A program made the position numbers and the translations under genes. This document shows, one piece after another, positions 1-6,460 of a stretch of 19,436 nt of DNA. Under the pieces are notes generated by a model. That model worked only from the letters and a program-made list of their open reading frames with translations, was not told the origin of the DNA and searched no databases. Numbering within the stretch: the stretch's first letter is position 1; each line of letters starts with the position of its first letter. The stretch spans positions 1 to 19,436 of the forward strand of contig JAISIO010000009.1 of assembly GCA_031262005.1 (NCBI GenBank). The letters run 5' to 3'. Source of the stretch: Bacteroidales bacterium (GTDB taxonomy: Bacteria > Bacteroidota > Bacteroidia > Bacteroidales > UBA1715).

Positions 1-111
1 CAATTGGCTAAACGCAGAGCAAGAGGTTTCCGAAATATTGAAAACTTTATTAACATGATATACTTCTTAACGGCTAAACTTAATTATGATTACCCACGCT
101 ATTCGTTATAG
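1..111 (+). pseudogene. 3' end of a DDE transposase gene (ISL3/ISAon1-like), cut by the window edge
   Basis: Frame 1 is open from the first base to the TAG at 109-111 and encodes the last 36 residues of a protein. The part AKRRARGFRNIENF followed by INMIYFLTAKL is basic, then hydrophobic. It resembles the C-terminal end of Bacteroidetes ISL3/ISAon1-type DDE transposases, where an AKRRARGF-like stretch precedes a short hydrophobic helix. The catalytic DDE core would lie to the left of the window, so neither the family nor the integrity of the gene can be fixed from here. It is typed as pseudogene only because it is partial; the element may be intact outside. Its stop lies 48 bases before the hicA-like start. 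The terminal inverted repeat of the element could not be identified with confidence. Confidence 0.62.
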
Positions 112-159
112 AGCCAAATATAAAGGGCAAAAAGTAACACGCCGAAAATTACAATTAGT

Positions 160-336
160 ATGAAACGGTTACTATTATTGAAGCACTTGCACAATCATAA
201 TTGCGTATTACGCCGTGAAGGAGGAAGTCATTCGCTTAAAGATACTGGTGCTATATCAGCAATACCACGCCACCCCGATGTAAAAGAAGGTACTGTAAAA
301 GCTATTTGCAAGCAATTAGGTATTCCGCACATATAA
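160..336 (+). CDS. hicA: HicA-family mRNA interferase toxin (small, apparently orphan)
   Basis: A 58-residue ORF starts MKRLLLLKHL and contains REGGSHSL and IPRHPDVKEGTVKAICKQL. This order matches HicA toxins: an N-terminal helix, a G-S-H motif with the catalytic histidine (His24 here), the strand-ending IPRH motif, and a C-terminal helix ending in a KQLGIP-like sequence. HicA folds like a double-stranded RNA-binding domain and cleaves mRNA. It is normally held in check by HicB encoded next to it. No recognisable hicB is visible on either side: upstream is a transposase tail and downstream is pseudogene DNA. A short open frame (86-163) ends in a TGA overlapping this ATG (ATGA), as in translationally coupled antitoxin-toxin pairs, so it may be an antitoxin remnant. 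All expected motifs are intact. Whether the gene is expressed is unknown. Confidence 0.8.
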   Translation: MKRLLLLKHLHNHNCVLRREGGSHSLKDTGAISAIPRHPDVKEGTVKAICKQLGIPHI

Positions 337-412
337 ATGATTTTTCATCTATTTTATTTGCAATCAAAAAAACAAATACATTTTTTCAAAAATCTTGTAA
401 GTGTAATCGTTT

Positions 413-640
413 TCACTCCACAACAACCACATCCTTTTCGGGAATTAATTCCTCGCAACAGTAGCGGCGGAACAATTACAATATAGCTATTACATCTTTT
501 GGGCAGTAGGTTACTATGCGCTGCAAATCGTTTTCACGCCAATACACATCGCACACCATGCTGCCGTCAATATCGTCTTTCGGCGTAGGAATGGCAAATA
601 TATGAGTCAATAAATTAAGAGAAGGATAACTTCCGATAAA
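413..640 (-). pseudogene. Decayed C-terminal fragment of a PolB-like 3'-5' exonuclease (DNA_pol_B_exo2 type)
   Basis: Read on the minus strand, the frame gives SLNLLTHIFAIPTPKDDIDG, then VYWRENDLQRIVTYCPKDVIAI, a TAA stop at 476-478, and then in the same frame LFRRYCCEELIPEKDVVVVE and a TGA at 413-415. This matches the C-terminal half of the Bacteroidetes predicted 3'-5' exonucleases related to the PolB exonuclease domain (COG3298/PF10108). These carry a PTPKDDIDGS stretch and the Exo III motif Y-x-x-x-D, here YCPKD. The TAA sits where the family usually has Gln, so a single CAA-to-TAA change explains it. Resemblance is lost upstream of about 640, so Exo I and Exo II are missing. A Met at 668-670 opens the frame, but the first ten residues do not look like the family. 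I judge this a dead, truncated gene. Confidence 0.72.
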
Positions 641-759
641 AATTGAAAGAAGTGAAACAGTGCCGAACAAACACTGTTAATCGGCATTAGACTTTCTCTT
701 TCTGTTTTCCAAGCCCCCAATCAAAAAGCGTGAGTTAGAGAGGGTCATTTGGTATCGTT

Positions 760-930
760 TTAAAGATACTCCCAGCCTTTCTTCTTTCCTGTTTTGAAAT
801 GTCGTCCAACACCATTGAGTAGTAAATCGGAGAACAACGTTATGGTGGTGGAGTCGATTATCAGCAAGCGTTTCATCCATTTTGGTTCTGCGCCTTTTCG
901 GCTGTCCGATAAAAATAGTAGCCACAAAAA
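760..930 (-). pseudogene. Remnant of an IS4-type DDE transposase
   Basis: The minus-strand frame between the stops at 931-933 and 760-762 encodes SDSRKGAEPKWMKRLLIIDS, then TTITLFSDLLLNGVGRHFKT and GKKKGWEYL. The block LIIDSTTITLF followed by a GVGR..KTGKKKGG-like stretch matches the region around the first catalytic Asp of Bacteroidetes IS4-family transposases. The match stops at the KKG, where the frame runs into a TAA. The later D and E motifs and the N-terminal half are absent, so this is a dead fragment. A longer open frame on the same strand (677-988) overlaps it in another phase. That frame looks like no protein family and reads through a terminator, so I treat it as chance. Confidence 0.68.
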
Positions 931-947
931 TTAAGGCTAAAACCAAC

Positions 948-983
948 AAAAAAATCCCCTCCATATAATTATGGAGGGGATTT
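948..983 (-). terminator. Rho-independent terminator of pckG
   Basis: A perfect 14-bp inverted repeat (952-965 pairs with 970-983, core CCCCTCCATA/TATGGAGGGG) surrounds a 4-base loop. On the minus strand it is followed by a run of seven T (the A run 948-954 on plus). It lies about 20 bases past the pckG stop and also marks the edge of the pseudogene region. Confidence 0.93.
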
Positions 984-1004
984 CTCATTATTCTAAGAAA
1001 AATC

Positions 1005-2801
1005 TTATGCCAAGTTTTTTTCCAAAGTTGCTAATTCTGCGTTAAGAGCAGCAGGAATTCTGTCGCCAAAACGAGCATAGTGTTCTTTGATTAATTCAAC
1101 TTCGGCTTTCCAAAGGTTTTTGTCTACTTTCAACAATTCTTTTACATCTTCTGGAGTTACTTTCAAACCTTCGATATTAATATCTTCAGCTTTTGGTAAA
1201 AGACCAATTGGAGATTCCACTGCTTCGGCAGTTCCTTCGCAACGGTCGAAAATCCAAGCAAGAACACGTGAATTATCGCCATAACCTGGCCACAACCAAC
1301 GACCGTTTTCGTCTTTACGGAACCAGTTTACATTGAATATTTTTGGAAGTTTTGTTTTATCCGGAGCAGTTTCACCTATTGTAATCCAATGTCCGAAATA
1401 ATCAGCCATGTTATAACCGCAGAATGGTAACATTGCAAATGGATCGCGACGTACGCCGGCAGCCAAACCAATAGCAGCAGCAGTTACTTCTGAACCTACT
1501 ACAGAACCTAAGAATGTTCCGTGATTCCAAGAGCGAGCTTCATACACAAGAGGTACAGTGCTTGGACGACGACCACCGAAAAGAATTGCCGAAATAGGTA
1601 CACCTGCAGGATCTTCCCATTTAGGGTCAATTGTTGGGCAGTTACTTGCTTTTGCAGCAAAACGAGCATTCGGGTGAGCTACTTGCATATCGCTACCTGC
1701 TTTGTATACATCGTTTTTCCAAGTAATTGTTCCATCAGGACAGTCATAACCAATTCCTTCCCACCAAATATCTTTATCAGGTGTTAAACCTACGTTTGTA
1801 AAGATAGTATCTTTATCACAAGAATGTAGAGCGTTAGGATTTGTAGCTTCAGATGTAAACGGAGCTACGCCGAAGAAACCAGCTTCAGGATTGATTGCAT
1901 ATAATCGTCCGTCTTTTCCGAATTTCATCCAAGCAATATCGTCGCCTACTGTTTTCACAGTCCAGCCTGGAATTGTTGGGATAAGCATTGCCAAGTTTGT
2001 TTTCCCACAAGCACTTGGGAAAGCAGCTGCAATATATTTTGTTACACCTGCTGGGTTCGTTAAACCTAAAATAAGCATATGTTCTGCTAACCAGCCTTCT
2101 TGTTTTGCCATGTATGAAGCAATACGAAGAGCGAAACATTTTTTACCCAACAATGCGTTTCCTCCGTAACCAGAACCGAATGTCCAAATTTCTTTTGTTG
2201 CAGGGAAGTGTGAAATATATTTTTCTTCGATTGGAGCACAAGGCCATTTCACGTCTTTTTGTCCCGGAGCAAGAGGAGCACCTACCGAGTGAACACATGG
2301 TACAAAATCGCCATCGCCCAATATATCAAGAACGGCTTTACCCATGCGAGTCATAATACGCATGCTTGTTACCACGTATGGAGAGTCGGTAATTTCAATA
2401 CCGATTTGAGCAATATTTGAACCCAATGGACCCATGCTGAACGGAATAACGTACATAGTACGACCTTTCATACAGCCTGTATATTTTGCCATTAAAATTT
2501 CTTTCATTTTTGCAGGAGATTCCCAATTGTTTGTTGGTCCTGCATCTTCTTCCTTGTCTGTACAAATAAAAGTTCTGTTTTCTACACGAGCCACATCGCT
2601 TGGGTCTGATTGGAAATAATACGAATTCGGACGTTTTTTCTCGTCTAATTTTACTGCCATTCCCGAAGCAACCATCATTTCGTTCAAACGGTCGTTTTCT
2701 TCTTCTGAGCCATCGCACCACACCACATTATCGGGCTGCATCACTTTTGCCCAATCGTTAACCCAAGTAATGAGTTTTTGATTTTTTGTTAGATTTGTCA
2801 T
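1005..2801 (-). CDS. pckG: Phosphoenolpyruvate carboxykinase, GTP-dependent
   Basis: This 598-residue protein has the normal length for GTP-type PEPCK (EC 4.1.1.32), a cytosolic enzyme interconverting oxaloacetate plus GTP and PEP plus CO2 plus GDP. It serves gluconeogenesis or, in anaerobic Bacteroidetes, CO2 fixation towards oxaloacetate. Diagnostic motifs in order are the R-loop region SMRIMTRMG, YGGNALLGKKC, the P-loop FPSACGKTNLAM, the metal-binding kinase-2 motif VGDDIAWM, GFFGVAP, the CO2/nucleotide region ILFGGRR..TVPLVYEA, and the guanine-pocket stretch WFRKDENGRW with GYGDNSRVLAW. The ATP-type enzyme lacks these. One oddity: the usually glycine position after GFFGVAP is Phe (VAPFTSEATNPNA). 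The gene stands alone between its own promoter and terminator. No Shine-Dalgarno precedes the ATG, which is normal in this phylum. Confidence 0.98.
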   Translation of the reverse strand: MTNLTKNQKLITWVNDWAKVMQPDNVVWCDGSEEENDRLNEMMVASGMAVKLDEKKRPNSYYFQSDPSDVARVENRTFICTDKEEDAGPTNNWESPAKMKEILMAKYTGCMKGRTMYVIPFSMGPLGSNIAQIGIEITDSPYVVTSMRIMTRMGKAVLDILGDGDFVPCVHSVGAPLAPGQKDVKWPCAPIEEKYISHFPATKEIWTFGSGYGGNALLGKKCFALRIASYMAKQEGWLAEHMLILGLTNPAGVTKYIAAAFPSACGKTNLAMLIPTIPGWTVKTVGDDIAWMKFGKDGRLYAINPEAGFFGVAPFTSEATNPNALHSCDKDTIFTNVGLTPDKDIWWEGIGYDCPDGTITWKNDVYKAGSDMQVAHPNARFAAKASNCPTIDPKWEDPAGVPISAILFGGRRPSTVPLVYEARSWNHGTFLGSVVGSEVTAAAIGLAAGVRRDPFAMLPFCGYNMADYFGHWITIGETAPDKTKLPKIFNVNWFRKDENGRWLWPGYGDNSRVLAWIFDRCEGTAEAVESPIGLLPKAEDINIEGLKVTPEDVKELLKVDKNLWKAEVELIKEHYARFGDRIPAALNAELATLEKNLA

Positions 2802-2864
2802 TTGTTATTATTTAATTATAGTTTAGTAATTTATTTTTTTGAAAAAACTTTTCTCAAAACGTCC

Positions 2865-2895
2865 CAAAAATACAACTATTATTGGGAACGACAAA
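2865..2895 (-). promoter_or_regulatory. Promoter of pckG (Bacteroidetes -33/-7 type)
   Basis: On the minus strand TTTG (complement of 2892-2895) is followed after exactly 19 bases by TATTTTTG (complement of 2865-2872). This fits the Bacteroidetes primary-sigma consensus TTTG-N19-TAnnTTTG. Transcription would begin near 2858, leaving a leader of about 57 bases before the pckG ATG. Confidence 0.75.
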
Positions 2896-2975
2896 ATTAA
2901 ATCTGTGTTTTGTCTAAAATTCTAAGAAATTGCAAGTCTCCCTGAGGATTTGTTCTCACATGAACATAATTATAC

Positions 2976-2990
2976 TATTACAGTGTAATA
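2976..2990. promoter_or_regulatory. Palindromic operator candidate
   Basis: TATTACA-G-TGTAATA is a perfect inverted repeat with 7-base arms and a one-base centre, lying between two divergent promoters. The geometry suits a dimeric HTH regulator. It sits roughly 80-90 bases upstream of either -33 box, which fits an activator at a distance better than a simple repressor. The regulator is unknown. Confidence 0.35.
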
Positions 2991-3077
2991 ATTTCTCCAT
3001 ATATATGTAGGGTGTATAGCACAGCGTAATTTATGAAAAAAATCATACAATCACCTGCTTTATTGCGCTACGCAAAA

Positions 3078-3110
3078 TTTGGAAACACGTATGGAAAAAT
3101 AATACCTTTG
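3078..3110 (+). promoter_or_regulatory. Promoter of the PepSY-like gene
   Basis: TTTG at 3078-3081 and TACCTTTG at 3103-3110, spaced 21 bases, match the Bacteroidetes TTTG/TAnnTTTG pattern with a slightly long spacer. The start of transcription would fall near 3117, about 45 bases before the ATG. Confidence 0.6.
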
Positions 3111-3161
3111 TTTTTCTAACAACGAACTTAATAGAATTATTCATTTTAAACACGCATTGTT

Positions 3162-3755
3162 ATGAAAACAACACAATCAAGTGCCGTTGAATATGGTTCA
3201 AACGAGGTAGGATTACAAAACAAACATCGTAGAAATTTTTTCTTGAAAGCAGTAAATTTTGTGCTTTTGCTAATAGTCGTAATAAGTTGTTTGTCGCTTG
3301 CGCAAACACCGATAATTTCGACAAAATACAGCGATGCCGAAATCGACAAACTGATTGCACGTTTCAAAACCACCACCCATGAAGATGTATCCCCCACCGT
3401 TCTTCTGCAACAGCAATTTCAACATGATTTTTCCGAAGCACGCTATACAGAATGGGAAAGCAATAATCAAATTTACAAAGTGGAATTTGAAATAGATTCT
3501 CGCCATTTTGCAGCCTTTTACGATAACGAAGGAAATTTATTGATGTATAAACAAGAAATCCGCACAAACGATCTGCCAATAGTAGTGAAAAATACCGCCA
3601 CCACACACTATCCAAACTATCGTTTCGACAGCGTATACCTAATTATAAAAGGTACACAAATATTTTATAAGATTGAAGTAGAACAAAGCGAAAACGACGT
3701 TACATTATTCGTTAACAATAATGGAAAAATTTTTGAAAGAGAATCTGAATTTTAA
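3162..3755 (+). CDS. Membrane-anchored or exported PepSY-like protein
   Basis: This 197-residue protein has about 25 polar and basic N-terminal residues, then a hydrophobic segment (roughly 27-47, FFLKAVNFVLLLIVVISCLS) and a soluble C-terminal part. The segment may be a late signal sequence or a single membrane anchor. Residues about 100-195 carry a beta-rich repeat, YKVEFEIDSRHFAAFYDNEG and later FYKIEVEQ..DVTLFVNNNGKIF. This resembles the Bacteroidetes PepSY-like family (PF11396, DUF2874), with its pattern 'phi-x-V-phi ... F-D-x-x-G-x-phi'. Such domains are found in exported proteins and are thought to bind or inhibit periplasmic partners; the target here is unknown. The gene is monocistronic, with its own promoter and a hairpin just after the stop. 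The alternative is a lineage-specific envelope protein. Confidence 0.78.
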   Translation: MKTTQSSAVEYGSNEVGLQNKHRRNFFLKAVNFVLLLIVVISCLSLAQTPIISTKYSDAEIDKLIARFKTTTHEDVSPTVLLQQQFQHDFSEARYTEWESNNQIYKVEFEIDSRHFAAFYDNEGNLLMYKQEIRTNDLPIVVKNTATTHYPNYRFDSVYLIIKGTQIFYKIEVEQSENDVTLFVNNNGKIFERESEF

Positions 3756-3778
3756 ACAAAATTATTGCTCTTAAAAGA

Positions 3779-3817
3779 AAAACCACAGATTTTAAATAGT
3801 TAAAAATCTGTGGTTTT
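3779..3817. terminator. Bidirectional terminator between convergent genes
   Basis: A 15-bp perfect stem (3779-3793 with 3803-3817, core AACCACAGATTTT) with a 9-base loop has A-rich and T-rich ends on both sides. It lies 24 bases past the stop of the PepSY-like gene and about 50 bases past the stop of the receiver gene, so it can end both transcripts. Confidence 0.88.
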
Positions 3818-3866
3818 ATATGTACATTGCCCAATTTCCGTTGCGGCAATTTTTGTTTGTATTAAC

Positions 3867-4217
3867 CTACGCTGTAATATTTTTTGTTATTTCTTGTAAA
3901 ATTTCGTCAAAATCAATTGGTTTCTGAATATATGATTTTACACCCAAAGCCTGAGCCTCTTCTATCAATTTTGATTCTCGATTTGCCGATACCATAATAA
4001 TTGGCACTTTCACTTCCAAACGCTGAATAACTTCAATACCGCTTAAATCGGGCATCATAAGATCCAATAAAATAAGATCCGGTTTAAATTGTTTGGCTAT
4101 TTTGAGAGCCTCTTTCCCTGAAAAGGCAACTTCTGTTGCAAATCCTTCTTCCTCCAAAAAATTTTGTAACAACAAGACATTCGACGATGAGTCGTCTACG
4201 ATTAATACTTTTTTCAT
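3867..4217 (-). CDS. Stand-alone CheY-like response regulator receiver
   Basis: This 116-residue protein is a single receiver domain with no output domain. The acidic pair is at D8-D9 (VLIVDDS), the phosphoacceptor at D52 (LILLDLMMPD), the switch Ser at S77 (IIMVSAN) and the conserved Lys at K99 (YIQKP). All residues needed for phosphotransfer are present. Proteins like this either pass phosphate along a relay or bind partners directly. No histidine kinase is encoded in the window, so the partner is unknown. The gene is divergent from the Na+/phosphate-type transporter, with the two -33 boxes about 27 bases apart, so a shared control is possible but not shown. Confidence 0.94.
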   Translation of the reverse strand: MKKVLIVDDSSSNVLLLQNFLEEEGFATEVAFSGKEALKIAKQFKPDLILLDLMMPDLSGIEVIQRLEVKVPIIMVSANRESKLIEEAQALGVKSYIQKPIDFDEILQEITKNITA

Positions 4218-4245
4218 TTTACCAATTGTTTTGCTTAATTTTCCT

Positions 4246-4275
4246 CAAAGGTACAGTTTTATTTACAAAAACAAA
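4246..4275 (-). promoter_or_regulatory. Promoter of the receiver gene
   Basis: On the minus strand TTTG (complement of 4272-4275), an 18-base spacer and TACCTTTG (complement of 4246-4253) match the Bacteroidetes promoter pattern. The predicted start is near 4239, about 22 bases before the ATG. Confidence 0.65.
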
Positions 4276-4301
4276 AAAATACTTCTATTTTTTTTAGATA
4301 G

Positions 4302-4331
4302 TTTGACTTTCGCCATATTCATTTATTATTG
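4302..4331 (+). promoter_or_regulatory. Probable promoter of the Na+/phosphate-type transporter
   Basis: TTTG at 4302-4305, an 18-base spacer and TATTATTG at 4324-4331 give one mismatch to TAnnTTTG. The predicted start is near 4338, leaving a leader of about 20 bases. Confidence 0.5.
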
Positions 4332-4357
4332 TACATTGCATAAAATTTAAAATTTCC

Positions 4358-6388
4358 ATGAAACGCCTTGTTTTTGCATATATATTGTGCATCTTGAGTA
4401 TTGAATTATTCTCTCAAAATCAATTAGTCATTCCGCTCGATACGCATGGACATGATATTTCAGGAAATCATCAAACTGCCGCCATATATCAAAAAGTTCC
4501 ACAAGCATTGGTTTTTAAGGTAATAAATTCCGCCGGCGAACCTGTTGCCAACGAAACCATACAAGTTTCGGTACGCCACACGCCACACAATGCCGTGGCA
4601 TACACATTGAGCGATAGCGTAATTATAAGCAATGCCGAGGGATTGGCTCAAACTAAATTTACATTCGGCAATCAAAGTGGCGAATATATGATATTGGCTA
4701 CCATACAATCATCTTCGCAGTATAATACACTCCTTTACACGCTTTCCGCTCAACCAAAACAATGGTTTTTCCTTTTTGTCTTAGGCTTACTTGGCGGATT
4801 AACACTGTTCTTATACGGTATTAATATTCTGAGTAAAGGACTACAAAAAAGTGCCGGTGATAAAATGCGTTCCATTGTGAGTTCGCTCACTCGCAACAAT
4901 TATATTGGCTTGGCAGTAGGCACAGCGGTTACGGCTATTATTCAAAGCAGTACAGCCACAAGCGTTATGCTGGTAAGTTTTGTTAATTCCAAACTGATGC
5001 AGTATTCGCAAACGCTCAGTATTCTGCTCGGTGCAGCCATTGGCTCTACCATAACCGTGCAACTGATAGCATTCAAATTATCGAGCTATTCACTGCTTTT
5101 TATCATCATTGGCGGTTTTATGACCATATTTGCCAACAAAAAACACATTCTCTATGTGGGACAAGCAATTTTAGGTTTTGGTATTTTGTTTTTTGGTATG
5201 GAATTAATGTCCGATGCAATTGCCCCTATCAAGCAAATGCCTGTATTTCAAACTATTTTCACTGCCTTACAACATCCTTTTATTGGAATTTTTGTAGGTA
5301 TGCTTTTTACTGTAATTGTACAAAGTAGCGGTGCAAGCATTGGCATTATCATTATTTTGGCATCGCAAGGTTTGCTTTCGCTCGAAGCTTGTTTGGCTTT
5401 TACGCTGGGCGCAAATTTGGGAACTCCTTCTACGGCTATAATTGCAAGTTTTAATAGTTCAATAGAGGCAAAACGAGTGGCTTATACAATGCTTTTCTTT
5501 AAGATTGTAATGTGCACACTCTTTGTGTGGCTCATTCCTTTTGTTGCGCACATTAGCGATAGTTTGGGGGCGTCGTGGAACAATCCTGCGAATTTACCTC
5601 GCACAATAGCCAATGCACACACGGTTTTTAATATTGCGGTGGCAGTTTTGGTATTTCCGTTTTTACGGAGAATAGAGGCTTTTATAGTACGATTATTTCC
5701 CGAACCAACAGTTGTAGAAAAAGAAGCATTGGTGCGCTATTTAGACAATTCACTTGTGAATAATCCTACCATAGCCTTGCAATTGGCAAAAGAAGAAACG
5801 TTACGCCTGAGCCGTAAAATTCAAACAAACTTAGAAACGGCACTGGTTCCATTTTTACAACACAGTCCTCACTATTTGAATAATCTTGAAAAACAGCGCA
5901 TTACAATAAAATCATTGCGCAATGCAATTCATACATACATATTAAAAATAAACGAAAACGACCAAACACGTAGCAGTGTTGAAATGCTTTTTACCATAGA
6001 ACATACTTTAATGGAGCTTTCGCTTATCAACGATGCACTTACCCGCACTCTGCGCCGAAGTACCGAAAAATGGATTGAACGCAATTATGAATTTTCAGAA
6101 GAAGAACGAGTGGCTATTACTGATTTTCACGCCAACACCGTGCAACTTTTCAATCAGGCAATGCAGGTATTCAATGATTTTACGGCTGCCGACGCACTGA
6201 GAATAAAGAAAAACACAAAGCAATTGCACCGCCAAAAATTACGCCTCGAAAAACAAGTGTATCAACGGCTATTTGCACACGAACGCATGGAAGTGAACAA
6301 TTCAAAAACATACGTAGAAATTATCAATATGTTCAAATTTATTGGCGAACATGCTAATACTATTGTGCAGACTAAGATGACGGTGTGA
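4358..6388 (+). CDS. Na+/phosphate-type cotransporter with Ig-like N-terminal and PhoU-like C-terminal domains
   Basis: This 676-residue protein starts with a signal-like segment (MKRLVFAYILCILSIELFS). Residues about 25-130 are a beta-rich domain with VFKVINSAGEPVANETIQVS and GLAQTKFTFG, in the style of bacterial Ig-like folds. Residues about 135-440 are the Na/Pi cotransporter core with two inverted repeats, each carrying the family's QSS signature: AIIQSSTATSVM and VIVQSSGASIGI. LGANLGTPSTA is also present. Residues about 460-670 are predicted helical, with RKIQTNLETALVPFL and later EKQVYQRLFAHERMEVNN, as in PhoU-like tails. The family moves phosphate, or possibly another anion, with sodium across the inner membrane. 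The Ig-like domain would face the periplasm and makes the protein longer than the plain 540-570 residue form. Substrate is inferred from family only. Confidence 0.9.
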   Translation: MKRLVFAYILCILSIELFSQNQLVIPLDTHGHDISGNHQTAAIYQKVPQALVFKVINSAGEPVANETIQVSVRHTPHNAVAYTLSDSVIISNAEGLAQTKFTFGNQSGEYMILATIQSSSQYNTLLYTLSAQPKQWFFLFVLGLLGGLTLFLYGINILSKGLQKSAGDKMRSIVSSLTRNNYIGLAVGTAVTAIIQSSTATSVMLVSFVNSKLMQYSQTLSILLGAAIGSTITVQLIAFKLSSYSLLFIIIGGFMTIFANKKHILYVGQAILGFGILFFGMELMSDAIAPIKQMPVFQTIFTALQHPFIGIFVGMLFTVIVQSSGASIGIIIILASQGLLSLEACLAFTLGANLGTPSTAIIASFNSSIEAKRVAYTMLFFKIVMCTLFVWLIPFVAHISDSLGASWNNPANLPRTIANAHTVFNIAVAVLVFPFLRRIEAFIVRLFPEPTVVEKEALVRYLDNSLVNNPTIALQLAKEETLRLSRKIQTNLETALVPFLQHSPHYLNNLEKQRITIKSLRNAIHTYILKINENDQTRSSVEMLFTIEHTLMELSLINDALTRTLRRSTEKWIERNYEFSEEERVAITDFHANTVQLFNQAMQVFNDFTAADALRIKKNTKQLHRQKLRLEKQVYQRLFAHERMEVNNSKTYVEIINMFKFIGEHANTIVQTKMTV

Positions 6389-6460
6389 TAATTACCGATA
6401 AATAAGGTAACTTTTGAACTAAATATACCGCTTACTCCGTACTAACTGCTCTGTATTACC

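Larger units (their letters stand above)
2802..3161. other. Divergent intergenic region between pckG and the PepSY-like gene
   Basis: These 360 bases have no credible coding frame. They hold the pckG promoter (2865-2895), the promoter of the PepSY-like gene (3078-3110) and, between them, a 15-base palindrome (2976-2990). The spacing between the two promoters is larger than either needs alone, so there is room for a regulator. Confidence 0.6.

Noticed and set aside
107..115. ATAGAGCC as the right-hand terminal repeat of the left-edge insertion element
   Set aside because: GAGCC ends fit ISL3-type elements, but the other end is outside the window and no target duplication is visible, so the boundary cannot be supported.
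677..988. A 103-codon minus-strand open frame that could be called a small membrane protein
   Set aside because: Its beginning is the pckG terminator hairpin (952-983) read as coding, the rest resembles no family, and a transposase-like frame overlaps it in another phase.
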